Assembly: GCA_026874595.1 (NCBI GenBank)
Contig: CM049307.1
Location: 61,842,370-61,906,369, forward strand
Source of the DNA: Sipunculus nudus
Taxonomy: Eukaryota; Annelida; Sipuncula; Golfingiida; Sipunculidae
Length of the DNA: 64,000 bases
Direction: 5' to 3'
Shown here: positions 7,946-19,795 of the stretch, in pieces
How the letters are laid out: the number at the start of each line of letters is the position of its first letter
Position numbering within the stretch: position 1 is the first letter of the stretch
Notes under the pieces: generated by a model
What the model was told of the DNA's origin: nothing
Databases searched by the model: none
The model's input: only the letters and a program-made list of their open reading frames with translations
Made by a program: the position numbers and the translations under genes

Positions 7946-10616
7946 TCATAAGTATGGGGAAAACAATATAGTCAACATTATTGTCATTTCATTTTGGCAC
8001 TGTTCATAACCACAGTTTACGTAAAGCTAGTTTCATTTATGTTTCAGTTTCTTAAGTATCTTATACAAAGGCTCATAATTATAGAAACTTAAGCAAATAT
8101 TAGATTGTTTTATCAAAAATGTACAAAATTCAATCAAAGTAAATACTACAATTTAGACTGTACATCATTTATTTTAATTAAAATCTGACCTTGTTTAGTA
8201 GAAATAAAATGGTGAAGAACATTCATCTGAATTCTGCCTAAATTCATAAATACTAAACATGACAAGTTTGATCACAGAAAAAAAAATCCCAAGGTCATCA
8301 AGTTCACCCTGGAGGTATCAGCATTCATATCATTCATGCCTTATTGGATTGTTCATTGAATGTGTTGCTACTTACCAATATACAAAATGGAAACTTAAGA
8401 AAATTCAGATGAAAATTGGGAGAAATATGAGGAAATTACATTCTATCCATGTGAAATTAATATTTAATGGTCTTATGTCATAAATATGGACATGGGTTAT
8501 AGTTTATCAGTCAAATTGTTGCACGGTCAATTTTTTTATGTTCCACATGAGCACCTCTGCATTAGTTTAAACTAAAAAAAACTGTGAGCATGAAGTTGTT
8601 TGTATGTGGGTGACTTTGTTTGTGAAAAAAAAACGTGCTCTCAAAAAATTGTTTTTGATTCTTCATTAAGTATGAATAAGTTATATGCAAGAATATGGGA
8701 TTAAAAAAGGGCATGTCTTTATGATAAAAACTATATATGAGGAGAAGTGAAGAACATGTTTTTGAAATATTTATATTGCCTTTGAAAAATAAAACAAAAC
8801 AAAAATATTTCAGATCTTCTTCTCAATTTGAAATGCTAAATAAATGACATAATAACAAACTGCTGAGGATGAAAATCATTTGTATTTGTATCAAATTGTG
8901 ATTCTGTTATACAAGGAGGGACAGACAATGGGACAGACATGAGGTTCTAGTCAGACTGTTGTCCTTTGATTTGAAAAAAAAAAAACAAGCCAGCAAACAT
9001 AAATACAATAAAGACCTTTGAATATGAAAGTTAGGCTATTGACTCATAGCAAGCCAGTAATTAGTTTCAGTATCTGTGTTGTTAACCAGACAGCTCTGGT
9101 TTGTATTAATGCAATTCAGTGCAGTGCCAGCTTGATCATTCATCTGTTGTCAGTGTTGGCTTTCGTTGATGCAATAATTTTCTTTAAAATGACAATCTTA
9201 ATATAAAAATCCCCAGACAATAGGTGAAATAACATGATAGTGAAAAATTAGTCCATGTCAATTCACAAAATTTTAGTTAGTGAAAATAGCATGGTCTACA
9301 TTGAGTGTGAGGGTAGTGTTTATTGCAGTAAACAGCCCTAGCAGGGTCAGTAGTTTGTTCCATATCAGCACCTGTGAAGTATACTGTGGTTGCAAGGGTT
9401 TTAATTTCATGATTTTTGTGATTATGAAATATGAAACCCTCAGGAATAAGATGCCCCATCAACGAAAATGAAGAAGAGGGGATGATGCATAATCTGTGCA
9501 TGGTATTCAAACTTATCCTTGTAAAACATGTGGTAATCACACAAGATACATCGACTGTGACACTGGTCATAAGTGAATGACTTAACTAGAAATTAGTGAG
9601 GTATTGTAGGATTTATTCTAAATTTAAAATCAATACAAATTCTGCTGTACTTAGATTTTATAGGTTCTGGTGCAATCGCGAAACTGAAACCCTTGCAAAA
9701 CATTCAAAATGAAGAAATTGCAAATTTCAGCTTTGTGAATATAAAGCCAACCACAGTATGATGATGTGTATTCCCAGGGCATTGTTATCTCCAGTGAGCA
9801 GCCCTGACTCTTAATCTACCAGGCACCACTGACAGTGACACATGTCCAAATTTGAGATTTAAAAAGCATAAATTTCTTAATTAATAAGCACCTGTCTGAT
9901 AGTTGTGTACCAGTACCCTTGTAAAAAGTCTTTGGAAAAGGTGCAGGAAACAGCTCTGGCAGGGTCAGTTATTTGTTCTGCATGAACAACCATTGAATAT
10001 ACACACAGTTCCATTTCTCCACATTTTTGCCAATTGTATATTATTTTAAAAGTAATTTATGTTTTGTATAAATATGTTCAATTAATATATATAAGTATAA
10101 TAAATGTAATATATAAGCCCAGATAAAATCTTTGTACAAATTATGTGGTGATTATTTTCTCTTTTGGCGTATGTAACCCCCTCCCACCCCCCCCCCCCCC
10201 ACCCCCCACCCACCTAAAAAAAATCTTGTGAAAGGTTGTATGATAAAACTGTAACTTGTATAGATTAATGATATTTTTTCTTTAAAATACAAACATAAAT
10301 AATTACACCCAGAATGTTTAATTCACATGTAAAACCTGTTAGAAGTGTTCTCTTGGTGTATGTATTAAATGAAAATTGTTTATTGACAAAAAGATAGAAT
10401 GTTTATACCTAATGCTCCATCCCCACCCTTTGCTTAAATATCTGAAGCCTGAAATATGTGAGAGTATATGCATATGTGTGTAGTTGCATGGAAAAATTGT
10501 TTCAAAACCAGTGTATGTATAAATTTGCATATGCTGTGTCAAGTTGTAAACTGAGTACATAGTTCAAGAAGTGACTAATTTTGCCCCATTTGAAACTCTT
10601 GTTTTTCTCTTTTCAG
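7946..10616. other. Non-coding stretch, probably intron or intergenic
   Basis: AT-rich with no supported exon. Near 9290-9450 and 9890-10010 two related fragments share AACAGC(C/T)CT(A/G)GCAGGGTCAGT and a CACCTGT word, and part of the first resembles the TACTGTGGTT MITE family. A C-rich tract (CCCCTCCCACCCC...) lies at about 10179-10213. If the 10.6 kb exon belongs to a gene starting near 2.4-3.1 kb, all of this would be intron, but that is untested. Confidence 0.4.
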
Positions 10617-10887
10617 AATGATTAAGCGTTTGGACACCTGGTTACAAATATCGGAGGCTGCTCTGAGGTCTGTCTCTTCTGGCAGCACAGCAGGTGAAGG
10701 AGCTTCAGCTACCAGTGAAAATAGTTCTGATTCCAGTGATCAGGTGGCAGCACTATGCACTGGGTCAGCTGGACCAGATTTTCCTCTCCTGCCAGCCTCC
10801 AAAGGCTTCTGCATCACACTCAGGAAACACCTGGCTCAACTCAGGACCACAGTAGAAAGTGCTGGCATATCAGACTGTGCTGTGTGA
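10617..10887 (+). CDS. Terminal coding exon of an unrecognised gene
   Basis: A strong 3' splice site (pyrimidine-rich TTTTTCTCTTTTCAG) ends at 10616. Of the three frames only one stays open: the exon's first base completes a codon, then ATG ATT AAG starts 89 codons ending in TGA at 10885-10887. The first methionine is therefore probably internal rather than a start. The segment opens with a helical stretch (MIKRLDTWLQISEAALRS), passes through a Ser/Gly/Ala-rich low-complexity linker (roughly residues 19-42), and ends with a second, more structured stretch containing TLRKHLAQLRTTVES. Family not recognised. Upstream exons were not located, though the promoter-like block at 2.4-3.1 kb is a possible origin. 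The 3' UTR may be long: the first clear AATAAA noted downstream is at 14754. Confidence 0.65.
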
Positions 10888-11680
10888 TAACAAGAGCTGT
10901 TTTACTCTCTATCTAGGATATTTATTTTCATGTGTTGTTCATTTTCAGTGCTTATGCCAAAGTGGATCTCATGAATTTTAATACTTCAGCCTCATGGACA
11001 GTGAGAAGAGTTTAACATGTAATATCACCTGTTGCTGAATTATAAATGTCACAGTTTGATTAATGATGGAAAATGAAAAGGACTGGTCAGTGATGGTTCA
11101 CTTTGCTTTTGTGTGTTACTTTCTGCTTAAAGTGTGGTTTCACCACAGAACTGTCTCTAGATTATGGGCCATGTTGAACGAGTGTTCTTCCCCTGCAAAA
11201 TGTATTACTTAGGATGGCTCAGGTAATGTGTTGATGTAATGACATGTTTACCCTGTGGAGCCAGTTACCACATTGAGCCAGTTATGGTAGCAACAGTGTT
11301 TTCTCACATTGAGATAAGTTTGGGCACAATATTGTGTTGACCACATAAAACAAAGTTTGGTAACACAGTGACACACATAAGACCTTGAAATCTGCTGTAC
11401 CTAATATATTGACCCCAGTAAACAGTCTGACATGTACATTAGTATTCATTATGAAACCATCAATCCAACCACATCCAAGTTCGACTTGCCATTGGACGAT
11501 TGATCGCTGGGCAAGGTTCCATTTTGATGCTGTTTGTTACTTTGTATTTGTATATCTCTGGCAGGATAAGGTTCTTTGCATGTGCATACATAATTGTTTA
11601 CAATAGATTATGCAAAAATGCAATCTATTCAATTGATTTTGAAAGAAAACAACCAAGCATCAATTAATCGACACACCACA
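10888..11680. other. Possible 3' UTR or intergenic sequence
   Basis: Follows the stop codon of the 10.6 kb exon. No further coding signal. Moderately AT-rich unique sequence up to the 36-bp minisatellite. Confidence 0.35.
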
Positions 11681-12630
11681 AGTGTTGACCCATGGAGACA
11701 AGTTTGGTTGGACCATTGTATTGACCCATGGAGACAAGTTTGGAAGCACCATTGTGTTGACCCATGGAACCAGGTTTGGTTTGACCATTTGTTGACCCAT
11801 GGAGACAAATTTGGTTGTCCGTTGTGTTGACCCAGGGAGACAAGTTTGGTTGTCCATTGTGTTGACCTATGGGGACAAGTTTGGTTGGACCATTGTGTTG
11901 ACCCATGGAGACAAGTTTGGTTCGACCATTGTGTTGACCCATGGAGACAAGTTTGGTTGGACCAATGTGTTGACCCATGGAGACAAGTTTGGTTGGACCA
12001 ATGTGTTGACCCATGGAGACAAGTTTGGTTGGACCATTGTGTTGACCCATGGAGACAAGTTTGGTTGGACCAATGTGTTGACCCATGGAAACAAGTTTGG
12101 TTGGACCAATGTGTTCACCCATGGAGACAAGTTTGGTTGGTCCATTGTGTTGACCCATGGAGACAGGTTTGGTTGGACCATTGTGTTGACCCATGGAGAC
12201 AAGTTTGGTTGGACCAATGTGTTGACCCATGGAAACAAGTTTGGTTGGACCAATGTGTTCACCCATGGAGACAAGTTTGGTTGGTCCATTGTGTTGACCC
12301 ATGGAGACAGGTTTGGTTGGACCATTGTGTTGACCCATGGAGACAAGTTTGGTTGGACCATAGGTTGACCCATGGAGACAAGTTTGGTTCAACCATTGTG
12401 TTGACCCAAGGAGACAAGTTTGGTTGGACCATTCTGTTGACCCATGGAGACAAGTTTGGAAGCACAAGTGTGTTGACCCATGGAAACAAGTTTGGTTGGA
12501 CCATTGTTTTGACCCATCGAGACAAGTTTGGAAGCACCAATGTGTTGACCCATGGAAACAAGTTTCATTGGACCATTGTGTAGACCACATTCATCAAGGT
12601 TTGGTTGTATCATTGTGTTGACCACATTGA
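11681..12630. repeat. 36-bp minisatellite, about 26 copies
   Basis: The unit runs GTTGACCCATGGAGACAAG then TTTGGTTGGACCATTGT. Variants change GGACC to GGTCC, CGACC or AAGCACC, and GAGAC to GAAAC. Because 36 is a multiple of three and the unit has stops in only one of six frames, long repetitive open frames occur on both strands. These are not genes. A higher-order 144-bp block (four units) is duplicated in tandem at about 12050-12338. Degenerate units continue to about 12757. Confidence 0.95.
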
Positions 12631-13331
12631 CTGAAGTTGTGTTTCCCTGGTGTACCAGATAGGGCTATGCTAGGTTGCTCTACTGTGTTGACTCGAGGGA
12701 GAAAAAGTTTGGTTGCACCAGTATGGTATCCTCAGGGAGCCAAGTTTGGTTCACTGATAGTACATTAATATTAACATGTAGAGTGGAGTTCACTGATGTA
12801 ACAAGCAATTTTTACACTTGATGGTGCTTGCATGCAAAAATTACAGGACAGAACCTACCTGTATGTTCCAGATACTTGTACTTAAAAGTCCCATAGGGTC
12901 ATTCAGCTTTCTGTGTCTTGACAGGATGAACACCATATTATAGAATGATGTTTTCAAAACTGTCATTTATAATTCCATATTAGTATTCATTTTGTGGCAC
13001 TTTATCTCTTTAAAATTATGCAAGAAAACTTTGAATGTTAGACTCTTCTTTCAAGGTGTGTTGAGGAGAGCTTGTTTTCCTAATTAAGTATGTGATATCA
13101 GAATTGATTCATACTGTTCATATTATCACTGTTTGGAATAATAATATTTCACAAATAATTTACTGTCTCAAAAGCCTCCTAATACTGCTGAATTAAAAGG
13201 GCTACTCACATAGGGGGGTGAATGAACTCATATTTAGATAAAATTTAGTCAAACATTAGGCATAAGAGGCATACAGTGGGGGCTGTATGGTCTTAAACAT
13301 TTCTTATGAACTGATATAACTGACTTTTTTA
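12631..13331. other. Unique non-coding sequence
   Basis: No exon, RNA gene or clear repeat, apart from the decayed 36-bp units up to about 12757. Confidence 0.4.
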
Positions 13332-13631
13332 GGCCAAAAAAAAATTAAAGGTATGTCTCAGGCACTTTTTTTTTTTCAGAAATCAGTGAGGGCGGACTAT
13401 ATTTTATTTTGGACCGTTTTTGAATGTTTAGATAAAAATGTCATATGATCAGGGAAAAGCATGAAAATAATAGAATTTTATGGCTAAACAGGTAAAAGCA
13501 CTACATAACAAAGGAAATCTGATCAAAATTGTTATCTGCTTGAAAGATGAAAATCAAAATAAAAATTTTTGATGCAGGGAGTTAAATTGATGCAAGCAGC
13601 GCCTGAGATCCATACCTTTTATTTTTTGGCC
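13332..13631. mobile_element. Harbinger-like MITE, 300 bp, TTA target duplication
   Basis: Begins GGCCAAAAAAAAATTAAAGG and ends with the inverted counterpart CCTTTTATTTTTTGGCC. The inverted repeats extend about 35 bp with mismatches (GGTATG-TCTCAGGC inside the left end, GCCTGAGATCCATACC inside the right). It is flanked by TTA at 13329-13331 and 13632-13634. A TWA target duplication and GGCC-type termini fit PIF/Harbinger non-autonomous elements. No coding capacity. Confidence 0.7.
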
Positions 13632-13634
13632 TTA

Positions 13635-14140
13635 GTACAGTTTCTTTTCTGATATGTTATTATTCTCTTAACCTGCATTGTTAAAGTAAATTGTATGTAA
13701 AGTACAGAGGCTTTTACCGAGCATTGTATGAAGTTCTGTACACTGACCTCCTGTAATTGTGTAACAGTCATGGATCACACATTAAAACTTTACACAAGGC
13801 ATGTGATATTTGTCAGTATATTTTGATTTGTTGCTGTATATCAGTGTGTGTGTAGATGTATATACAATAATGTATGTATAGGTGGTGATAACTGGTTGTA
13901 TGACTGCAGGCAAGATGACCAGTCACTGGTTCAGAAACAGTTCCAAAGCACAGCATTGTATGCATGTGATTGGATGATTTATCACTATAGGGTAATTCTT
14001 AACATGTTATGTTGTGTTTCAGATAGTTATATTATATAAAATTACATTTAAAAAACACATATAAACAAGTCTGATCAAAATCTATCATCCAGGTGGAATC
14101 GTAGAGATAAAGAACAAGAATACACAGAAAAAGTCCGACC
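13635..14140. other. Unique non-coding sequence
   Basis: AT-rich, with TGTGTG and TGTATATA simple words near 13845-13880. The 63-codon frame at 13848 has no splice or start support. Confidence 0.35.
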
Positions 14141-14211
14141 ACCCCATATGGGAATCAAACCCATGACCCTCCGACTGCTAATCGTCTGCTCTACCACTGA
14201 GCTAACAGGGA
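14141..14211 (-). repeat. tRNA-Ala-like SINE head or tRNA pseudogene
   Basis: The minus strand reads as a tRNA-like 71-mer: TAGCTCAGTGGTAGAGC (A box and D arm), a loop TTAGCAG that would give anticodon AGC (Ala), and a T arm ATGGG-TTTGATT-CCCAT carrying a B box with C-to-T decay (GGTTTGATTCC). The acceptor stem pairs only weakly and the anticodon stem has mismatches, so it is not a functional tRNA. The sequence continues for about 100 nt on that strand, as expected of a SINE body. Confidence 0.7.
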
Positions 14212-14753
14212 TCCCCAACTTCCTCCAAGTATCAGCACACTTTCATAGGAACCAGCCAAACGACATCACTACTGTATCTGCATGTGTCGACACAGTGACT
14301 TTGCATGCAGCATTGATAAACTGAAATCTTAGCTCAATCAACCATGGATGAAGTTTGCTGCCTTGATTGAAATTGGAGAAGTTCTTCAGGTTTGTTAATG
14401 AGAAATGGGTTCTATTTCAAGACTGCCTGATTGGCATGTTCGCAGGGGAAAAATAATTATTTGGCATATTTCAAGTTTGATTGTTTATTCATTTATATGT
14501 TATAAATGTTAATTCAGCTTCATGGTATTAACTGTTGTTGAGACATGGAAAGTACTTCATGAAGAACCAGCCTGAAGCCAGGAGTTAGTATTTGGACCTG
14601 AGGATTAGAGGTACTTTGACCTGAAGATTAGAGGAACTGAGATTCATCAACACCTAAGCTTGGACGGCCAGTTGCACATAGTTGGGACAACCACAGTTTA
14701 TGTTGATCTAGTACCTCCAGTTTGTAATTGTCATTTTTTATACAATCTTCTTC

Positions 14754-14759
14754 AATAAA
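14754..14759 (+). terminator. Candidate poly(A) signal
   Basis: AATAAA in CTTCAATAAATAATC. It would serve the plus-strand gene ending at 10887 only if the 3' UTR includes the 36-bp minisatellite. Chance occurrence in AT-rich DNA is also likely. Confidence 0.25.
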
Positions 14760-15063
14760 TAATCTGTATATTCAACATCACTGAGATCTCATCTATTCAT
14801 CAACAGACCAAAATATACCAAAAAATCCCTTGTGATAAGACAAGGGTGAAAGGGCATGCAGGTTTTACTTAAGCAACAAATTCTTTTACACATTTGCAGG
14901 GATATATATATATATACAGATGCAGAAAAAGATTGACTAGGGAACTGACTAAATATTTGGCTGCTCAACATGAGGAGTATAGGTAAGGGTCTGAAGTCTT
15001 TAGCAGAATGAACAAACAGTTGAGAAGAGGGTTCAAATTCATGAGTTTTGGCAATGCAGAACT

Positions 15064-17370
15064 CTGGGAAGGGACCAACTTCAAAAGGCAGGGGATGAAT
15101 GGTCCAGGGAAGATACCAACTTCAAGGGCAGGGGATGGAGGGTACAGGGAAGGGACCAGCTTCATCAGACAGTGGATGGAGGGTCCAGGGAAGATACCAA
15201 CTTCATTAGACAGGGGATGAAGGGTCCAGGGAAGATACCAACTTCAAAAGGCAGGGGATGAAGGGTCCAGGGAAGAGTTCGAGAGACCAACTTCATTAGA
15301 CAGGGGATGGAGGGTCCAGGGAAGGGACCAGCTTCATCAGACAGTGGATGGAGGGTCCAGGGAAGATACTAACTTCAAAAGGCAGGGGATGAATGGTCCA
15401 GGGAAGATACCAACTTCAAGGGCAGGGGATGGAGGGTACAGGGAAGGGACCAGCTTCATCAGACAGTGGATGGAGGGTCCAGGGAAGATACCAACTTCAT
15501 TAGACAGGGGATGAAGGGTCCAGGGAAGATACCAACTTCAAAAGGCAGGGGATGAAGGGTCCAGGGAAGAGTTCGAGAGACCAACTTCATTAGACAGGGG
15601 ATGGAGGGTCTAGGGAAGGGACCAGCTTCATCAGACAGTGGATGGAGGGTCAAGGGAAGATGCCAACTTCAAAAGGCAGGGGATGAATGGTCCAGGGAAG
15701 ATACCAACTTCAAGGGCAGGGGATGGAGGGTACAGGGAAGGGACCAGCTTCATCAGACAGTGGATGGAGGGTCCAGGGAAGATACCAACTTCATTAGACA
15801 GGGGATGAAGGGTCCAGGGAAGATACCAACTTCAAAAGGCAGGGGATGAAGGGTCCAGGGAAGAGTTCGAGAGACCAACTTCATTAGACAGGGGATGGAG
15901 GGTCTAGGGAAGGGACCAGCTTCATCAGACAGTGGATGGAGGGTCCAGGGAAGATGCCAACTTCAAAAGGCAGGGGATGAATGGTCCAGGGAAGATACCA
16001 ACTTCAAAAGGCAGTGGAACGAGGGTCCAGGGAAGGGACCAGCTTCATCAGACAGTGGATGGAGGGTCCAGGGAAGATACTAACTTCATTAGACAGAGGA
16101 TGAAGGGTCCAGGGAAGATACCAACTTCAAAAGGCAGGGGATGGAGGGTCCAGGGAAGGGACCAGCTTCATCAGACAGTGGATGGAGGGTCCAGGGAAGA
16201 TACCAACTGCATTAGACAGGGGATGAAGGGTCCAGGGAAGATACCAACTTCAAAAGGCAGGGGATGAAGGGTCCAGGGAAGAGTTCGAGAGACCAACTTC
16301 ATTAGACAGGGGATGGAGGGTCCAGGGAAGGGACCAGCTTCATCAGACAGTGGATGGAGGGTCCAGGGAAGATACCAACTTCAAAAGGCAGGGGATGAAT
16401 GGTCCAGGGAAGATACCAACTTCAAAAGGCAGGGGATGGAGGGTCCAGGGAAGGGACCAGCTTCATCAGACAGTGGATAGAGGGTCCAGGGAAGATACTT
16501 ACTTCAAAAGGCAGGGGATGAATGGTCCAGGGAAGATACCAACTTCAAAAGGCAGGGGATGGAGGGTCCAGAGAATGGACCAACTTCATGGGGCAAGGAA
16601 TGGAGGGTGCAGGGAAGGGACCAACATCATAAGGCAGGGGGTGGAGGGTCCAGGGAAAGGGCCAACTTCATTGGCCACGGGATGGGGGATCCAGGGAAGA
16701 TACCAAATTCAAAAGGTAGGGGATAGAGGGTCCAGGGAAAGGGTAAACTTCATGGGGCAAGGGGTGGGGGATCCAGTGAAGATACAAACTCCAAATGGCA
16801 GGGGATGAAGGGTCCAGGGAAGGGACTAACTTCATGGGGCAAAGGATAGGGGTCTATTGAAGATTCCAACTTCATGAGGTTTGGGATGGAGGGTCCAGGG
16901 AAAGGGCCAACTTCATGGGCTACAGGATTGGGGAACCATTCAAGATACCAACTTCATCCGACAGCCGACAGGGGATGGAGGGTCCAGGGAAGAGACCTAC
17001 TTCATTAGATAGGGGATGGAGGGTCCAGGGGAGAGACCAACTTCATGAGGTTAGCAAAGGAGGGTCCAGGGTAGATACCAACTTTAAAAGGCAGGGGATG
17101 GAAGGTCCAAGGAAAGGGCCAACTTCATGGAGGCAAGGGATTGGAGGGTTCAAGGAAGATACCAATTCAAAAAGGCAGGTGATTGGGGGTCTAGGGAACA
17201 TTCAAACTTCATCAGACAGGAGATGGAGGATCCAGGGAAGGGACCAACTTCAAAAGGCAGGGGATGGAGGGTCCAGGGAGATGACAACTTTATTCGACAG
17301 TGAATATAGGGACCTAAATGAGACACTGGATGAAGGGTCCAGGGAGGGGATCAACCACCTTCAACAGCAA
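15064..17370. repeat. 41-bp minisatellite, about 55 units, with a 294-bp higher-order period
   Basis: The core unit is AGGGTCCAGGGAAGATACCA followed by ACTTCAAAAGGCAGGGGATGA. Alternating variants have GGGACCAGCTTCATCAGACAG or TTCATTAGACAG. A distinctive longer variant containing GAAGAGTTCGAGAGACC recurs at 15271, 15565, 15859 and 16277, giving a 294-bp higher-order repeat (twice exactly) and then a 418-bp step. Units decay after about 16550. The many open frames across it are repeat artefacts. Confidence 0.95.
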
Positions 17371-18159
17371 GAGTGATGAATGGTATAGAAAAGGGACCAA
17401 TGTCCCGAGCACTTTAATGGTTTAACTGAGGGACCAAATTAATGAAGGTATGGTCAGAATTAATTACTGTTGGTTATGAATGGTTCTCAGATGGTATGAG
17501 ATTTGCCACAATGGTCTGTTCAGGAAACGGCCCTGGGTCAGTCCAAAGTATGTTTACCCTCAAATTCAAACTGTATTCATGACCACACCAAATGAACCGA
17601 AAGGAAAAGCATACACCTTATTGTTACAGGAGAGCATTGGTTGTGGGAATTCACAATATATGAGATTATAAAGGGATCTATTAATGTTAATCTGCTCAGA
17701 GAGACACTCACTGATAACTAATGAGCAATGCATACACCTGTCTTTCACATTCAGCCACAGCCAGAGTTCAAAGAAAAAAAGAAATACTTGTCAAAAAGCA
17801 ATATGAATTTAATAATTTTACAAAGATTTCTCATTCTTTATAACCGGTTATTGAGCAATACAAATTTCTATACAGGTAGAATTTTACACAACAAACTTAG
17901 GATTTTTATATAAAAATCAGGGACACCAACTGATCTGGAGCCCCAGCTACAGGTGTATATTTACAATTAATCTATATATAGGCTCAATTCAACAGGGTAC
18001 TCTTGTGGACTAGTACAATGTACACGTACAAAGAACTAATACATGTCTTATGGACCATTCTACTTGGTGAATGAATATACATACATTAAGTGTACAGATC
18101 AGTGCGATGGCTATATGCAAACTGTCTCTGCATGTATATTTTTAATAGCTGATAAAAAT
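17371..18159. other. Unique non-coding sequence
   Basis: Sits between two minisatellites with no supported exon. Open frames of 60-63 codons here lack splice or start signals. Confidence 0.35.
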
Positions 18160-18450
18160 GCACAGCCTGTAGGCATGAATCTACAATGTGTAGGCATTAG
18201 TTTACAACCCGTGTGGATTAATCTACCACTTGTAGACATCAGTATTACAACCTGTAGGCATTAGTCTACAACCTGTAGGCATTAGTCTACAACCTGTAGG
18301 CATTAGTCTTAAACATGTAGGCATTAGTCAACAACCTGTAGGCTTTAGTCTACAACCTGTAGGCTTTAGTCTACAATCTGTAGGCATAAGTCTACAACCT
18401 GTGGGCTTATATCTACATTGTGTTAACATTACTCTTTGATGTGTAGGCAT
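18160..18450. repeat. 21-bp minisatellite
   Basis: About 13 units of GTAGGCATTAGTCTACAACCT. The edges are more diverged (GTAGACATCAGTATTACAACC, GTGGGCTTATATCTACATTG). The period is divisible by three, but in-frame stops occur. Confidence 0.9.
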
Positions 18451-19424
18451 TAGACTTCAACCTCCATCTCAAGACTGACCAACCATTCCTTCTGTCTCAA
18501 CTTTAAGCCAATAATATGAAGGCCAAAATGTTTTGTGACTGTATCTCCTTTTGTTAATTCCCTATGTCCTACTCTGTCACAAAACAATTTGTCCTTAATT
18601 TTTTGTCTCCTCTGCTTTTCATTTATGATGCCCCTTGAGAAAACGGACAAATGCAAATGTGACACAATACACAGAGGTCCCATGAAGGTCATGCAAAATG
18701 TGATGAAAACAGTCATGTGTCCTATCTCACAACATGTTTGTATTTGGCTTTTTTCTCCTCGCAGTAAGCAAAATATATCATGAAAACAATACAAATATCC
18801 TTCAGAATACCCAATTATTTTCAGTCTCTTTCCTTCCCCACAGTGATTGCTTGCACATTTCATATAACACGAGAACAAAATTATCTTATCAATCAGTTAT
18901 CCCAATTGATATATATAATAATGGAAAAACTTATTTTATCAGCTCGTACTTTGGCTTTATAAATATGTCAACTTAATACTCAAGTTTTCTTGTAAACCTT
19001 ATTAACAACTAAAACAAAACAAAATTACACACAGTTACTCCAATATAGGATATATGATGGTTACATGTAATAATAATGTGCTAGATCGTTTTCTGTCATA
19101 AATGAGTACAAAAGTATATTGATTATTCTTACAATGTGACTGTGTATATATAATATACACAAATGTGTATCTGCTTCACATTTATGATTATAGAAAATAA
19201 TAAATACATGTATTCTTATCTAAATAACAATAATTAATTCCTTTGGCCTACATTATGTTTTCTAACAACCAGTGAAGTGGGGTACAAAAAAAAGTGAGTG
19301 CTACATTACATGTGACCAGGTAATCACCCAATCAGGAAACAAAGATACAGAACCAGACCCAGCACGGGGCAAAAGAGACAGTACAGCTCCCCCCCCCCCC
19401 AAAAAAAGGGTTCAACTTCAATCC
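18451..19424. other. Unique non-coding sequence
   Basis: A 142-codon minus-strand frame at 18450-18878 exists but has erratic composition, no recognised motif and overlapping plus-strand frames, so I do not call it. A 12-C tract (19389-19400) followed by A7 lies at the end. Confidence 0.35.
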
Positions 19425-19795
19425 AGGCATATTTTGCTTTCCTTATTGCCTCCACCTGGAGGGTATGTTTTCATCCCTGTTTGTGTGCAAGTGTTTGTGT
19501 GTTGTTCACAACATAACTCACACAATCATGCAAGGAATCTCATGTAATTGTCAGGACATTTCAGGACTAGGCCAATGGAGAAACAATTCAGATTTGGTGT
19601 CGATCTAGCACATGATCCAGATTTAGGAAAGTCATCAAGGAATATTCACAAATGTACAGTAACTTATGCCCAAGTGAACGTGGGAATATGGACCATATAG
19701 GTGAATGCAAACAAGGTTTTGGGAGCATCTAACAATAGGGACTGATCACATGGCAGAGACTTGCATTCCTTTGAATGCAGATTTCTAGTTATGTC
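19425..19795 (+). repeat. Dispersed repeat family B, copy at 19.4 kb
   Basis: Starts CCTCCACCTGGAGGGTATG and ends near GAGACTTGCATTCCTTTGAA. It shares most of its length with 39640-40110, including AGGCCAATG(G)A, ATGATCCAGATTTAGG-like and GGAATATTCACAAATGTACA blocks. A third relative is at 26265-26550. Confidence 0.7.

Noticed and set aside
11594-12625. Long repetitive open frames on both strands (up to 308 codons)
   Set aside because: They are read from a 36-bp minisatellite whose unit is open in five frames. The peptides are pure 12-residue repeats with no start or splice context.
14141-14211. Functional tRNA-Ala gene
   Set aside because: Weak acceptor stem, mismatched anticodon stem and a decayed B box. 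More likely a SINE head or pseudogene.
15008-17376. Open frames of 60-153 codons rich in G, Q, R and T
   Set aside because: Translations of the 41-bp minisatellite. The frame drifts every unit and no gene structure surrounds them.
18450-18878. 142-codon minus-strand frame
   Set aside because: Among the longest non-repeat frames, but no recognised motif, irregular composition, overlapping frames on the other strand and no promoter or splice signals. Compatible with chance.
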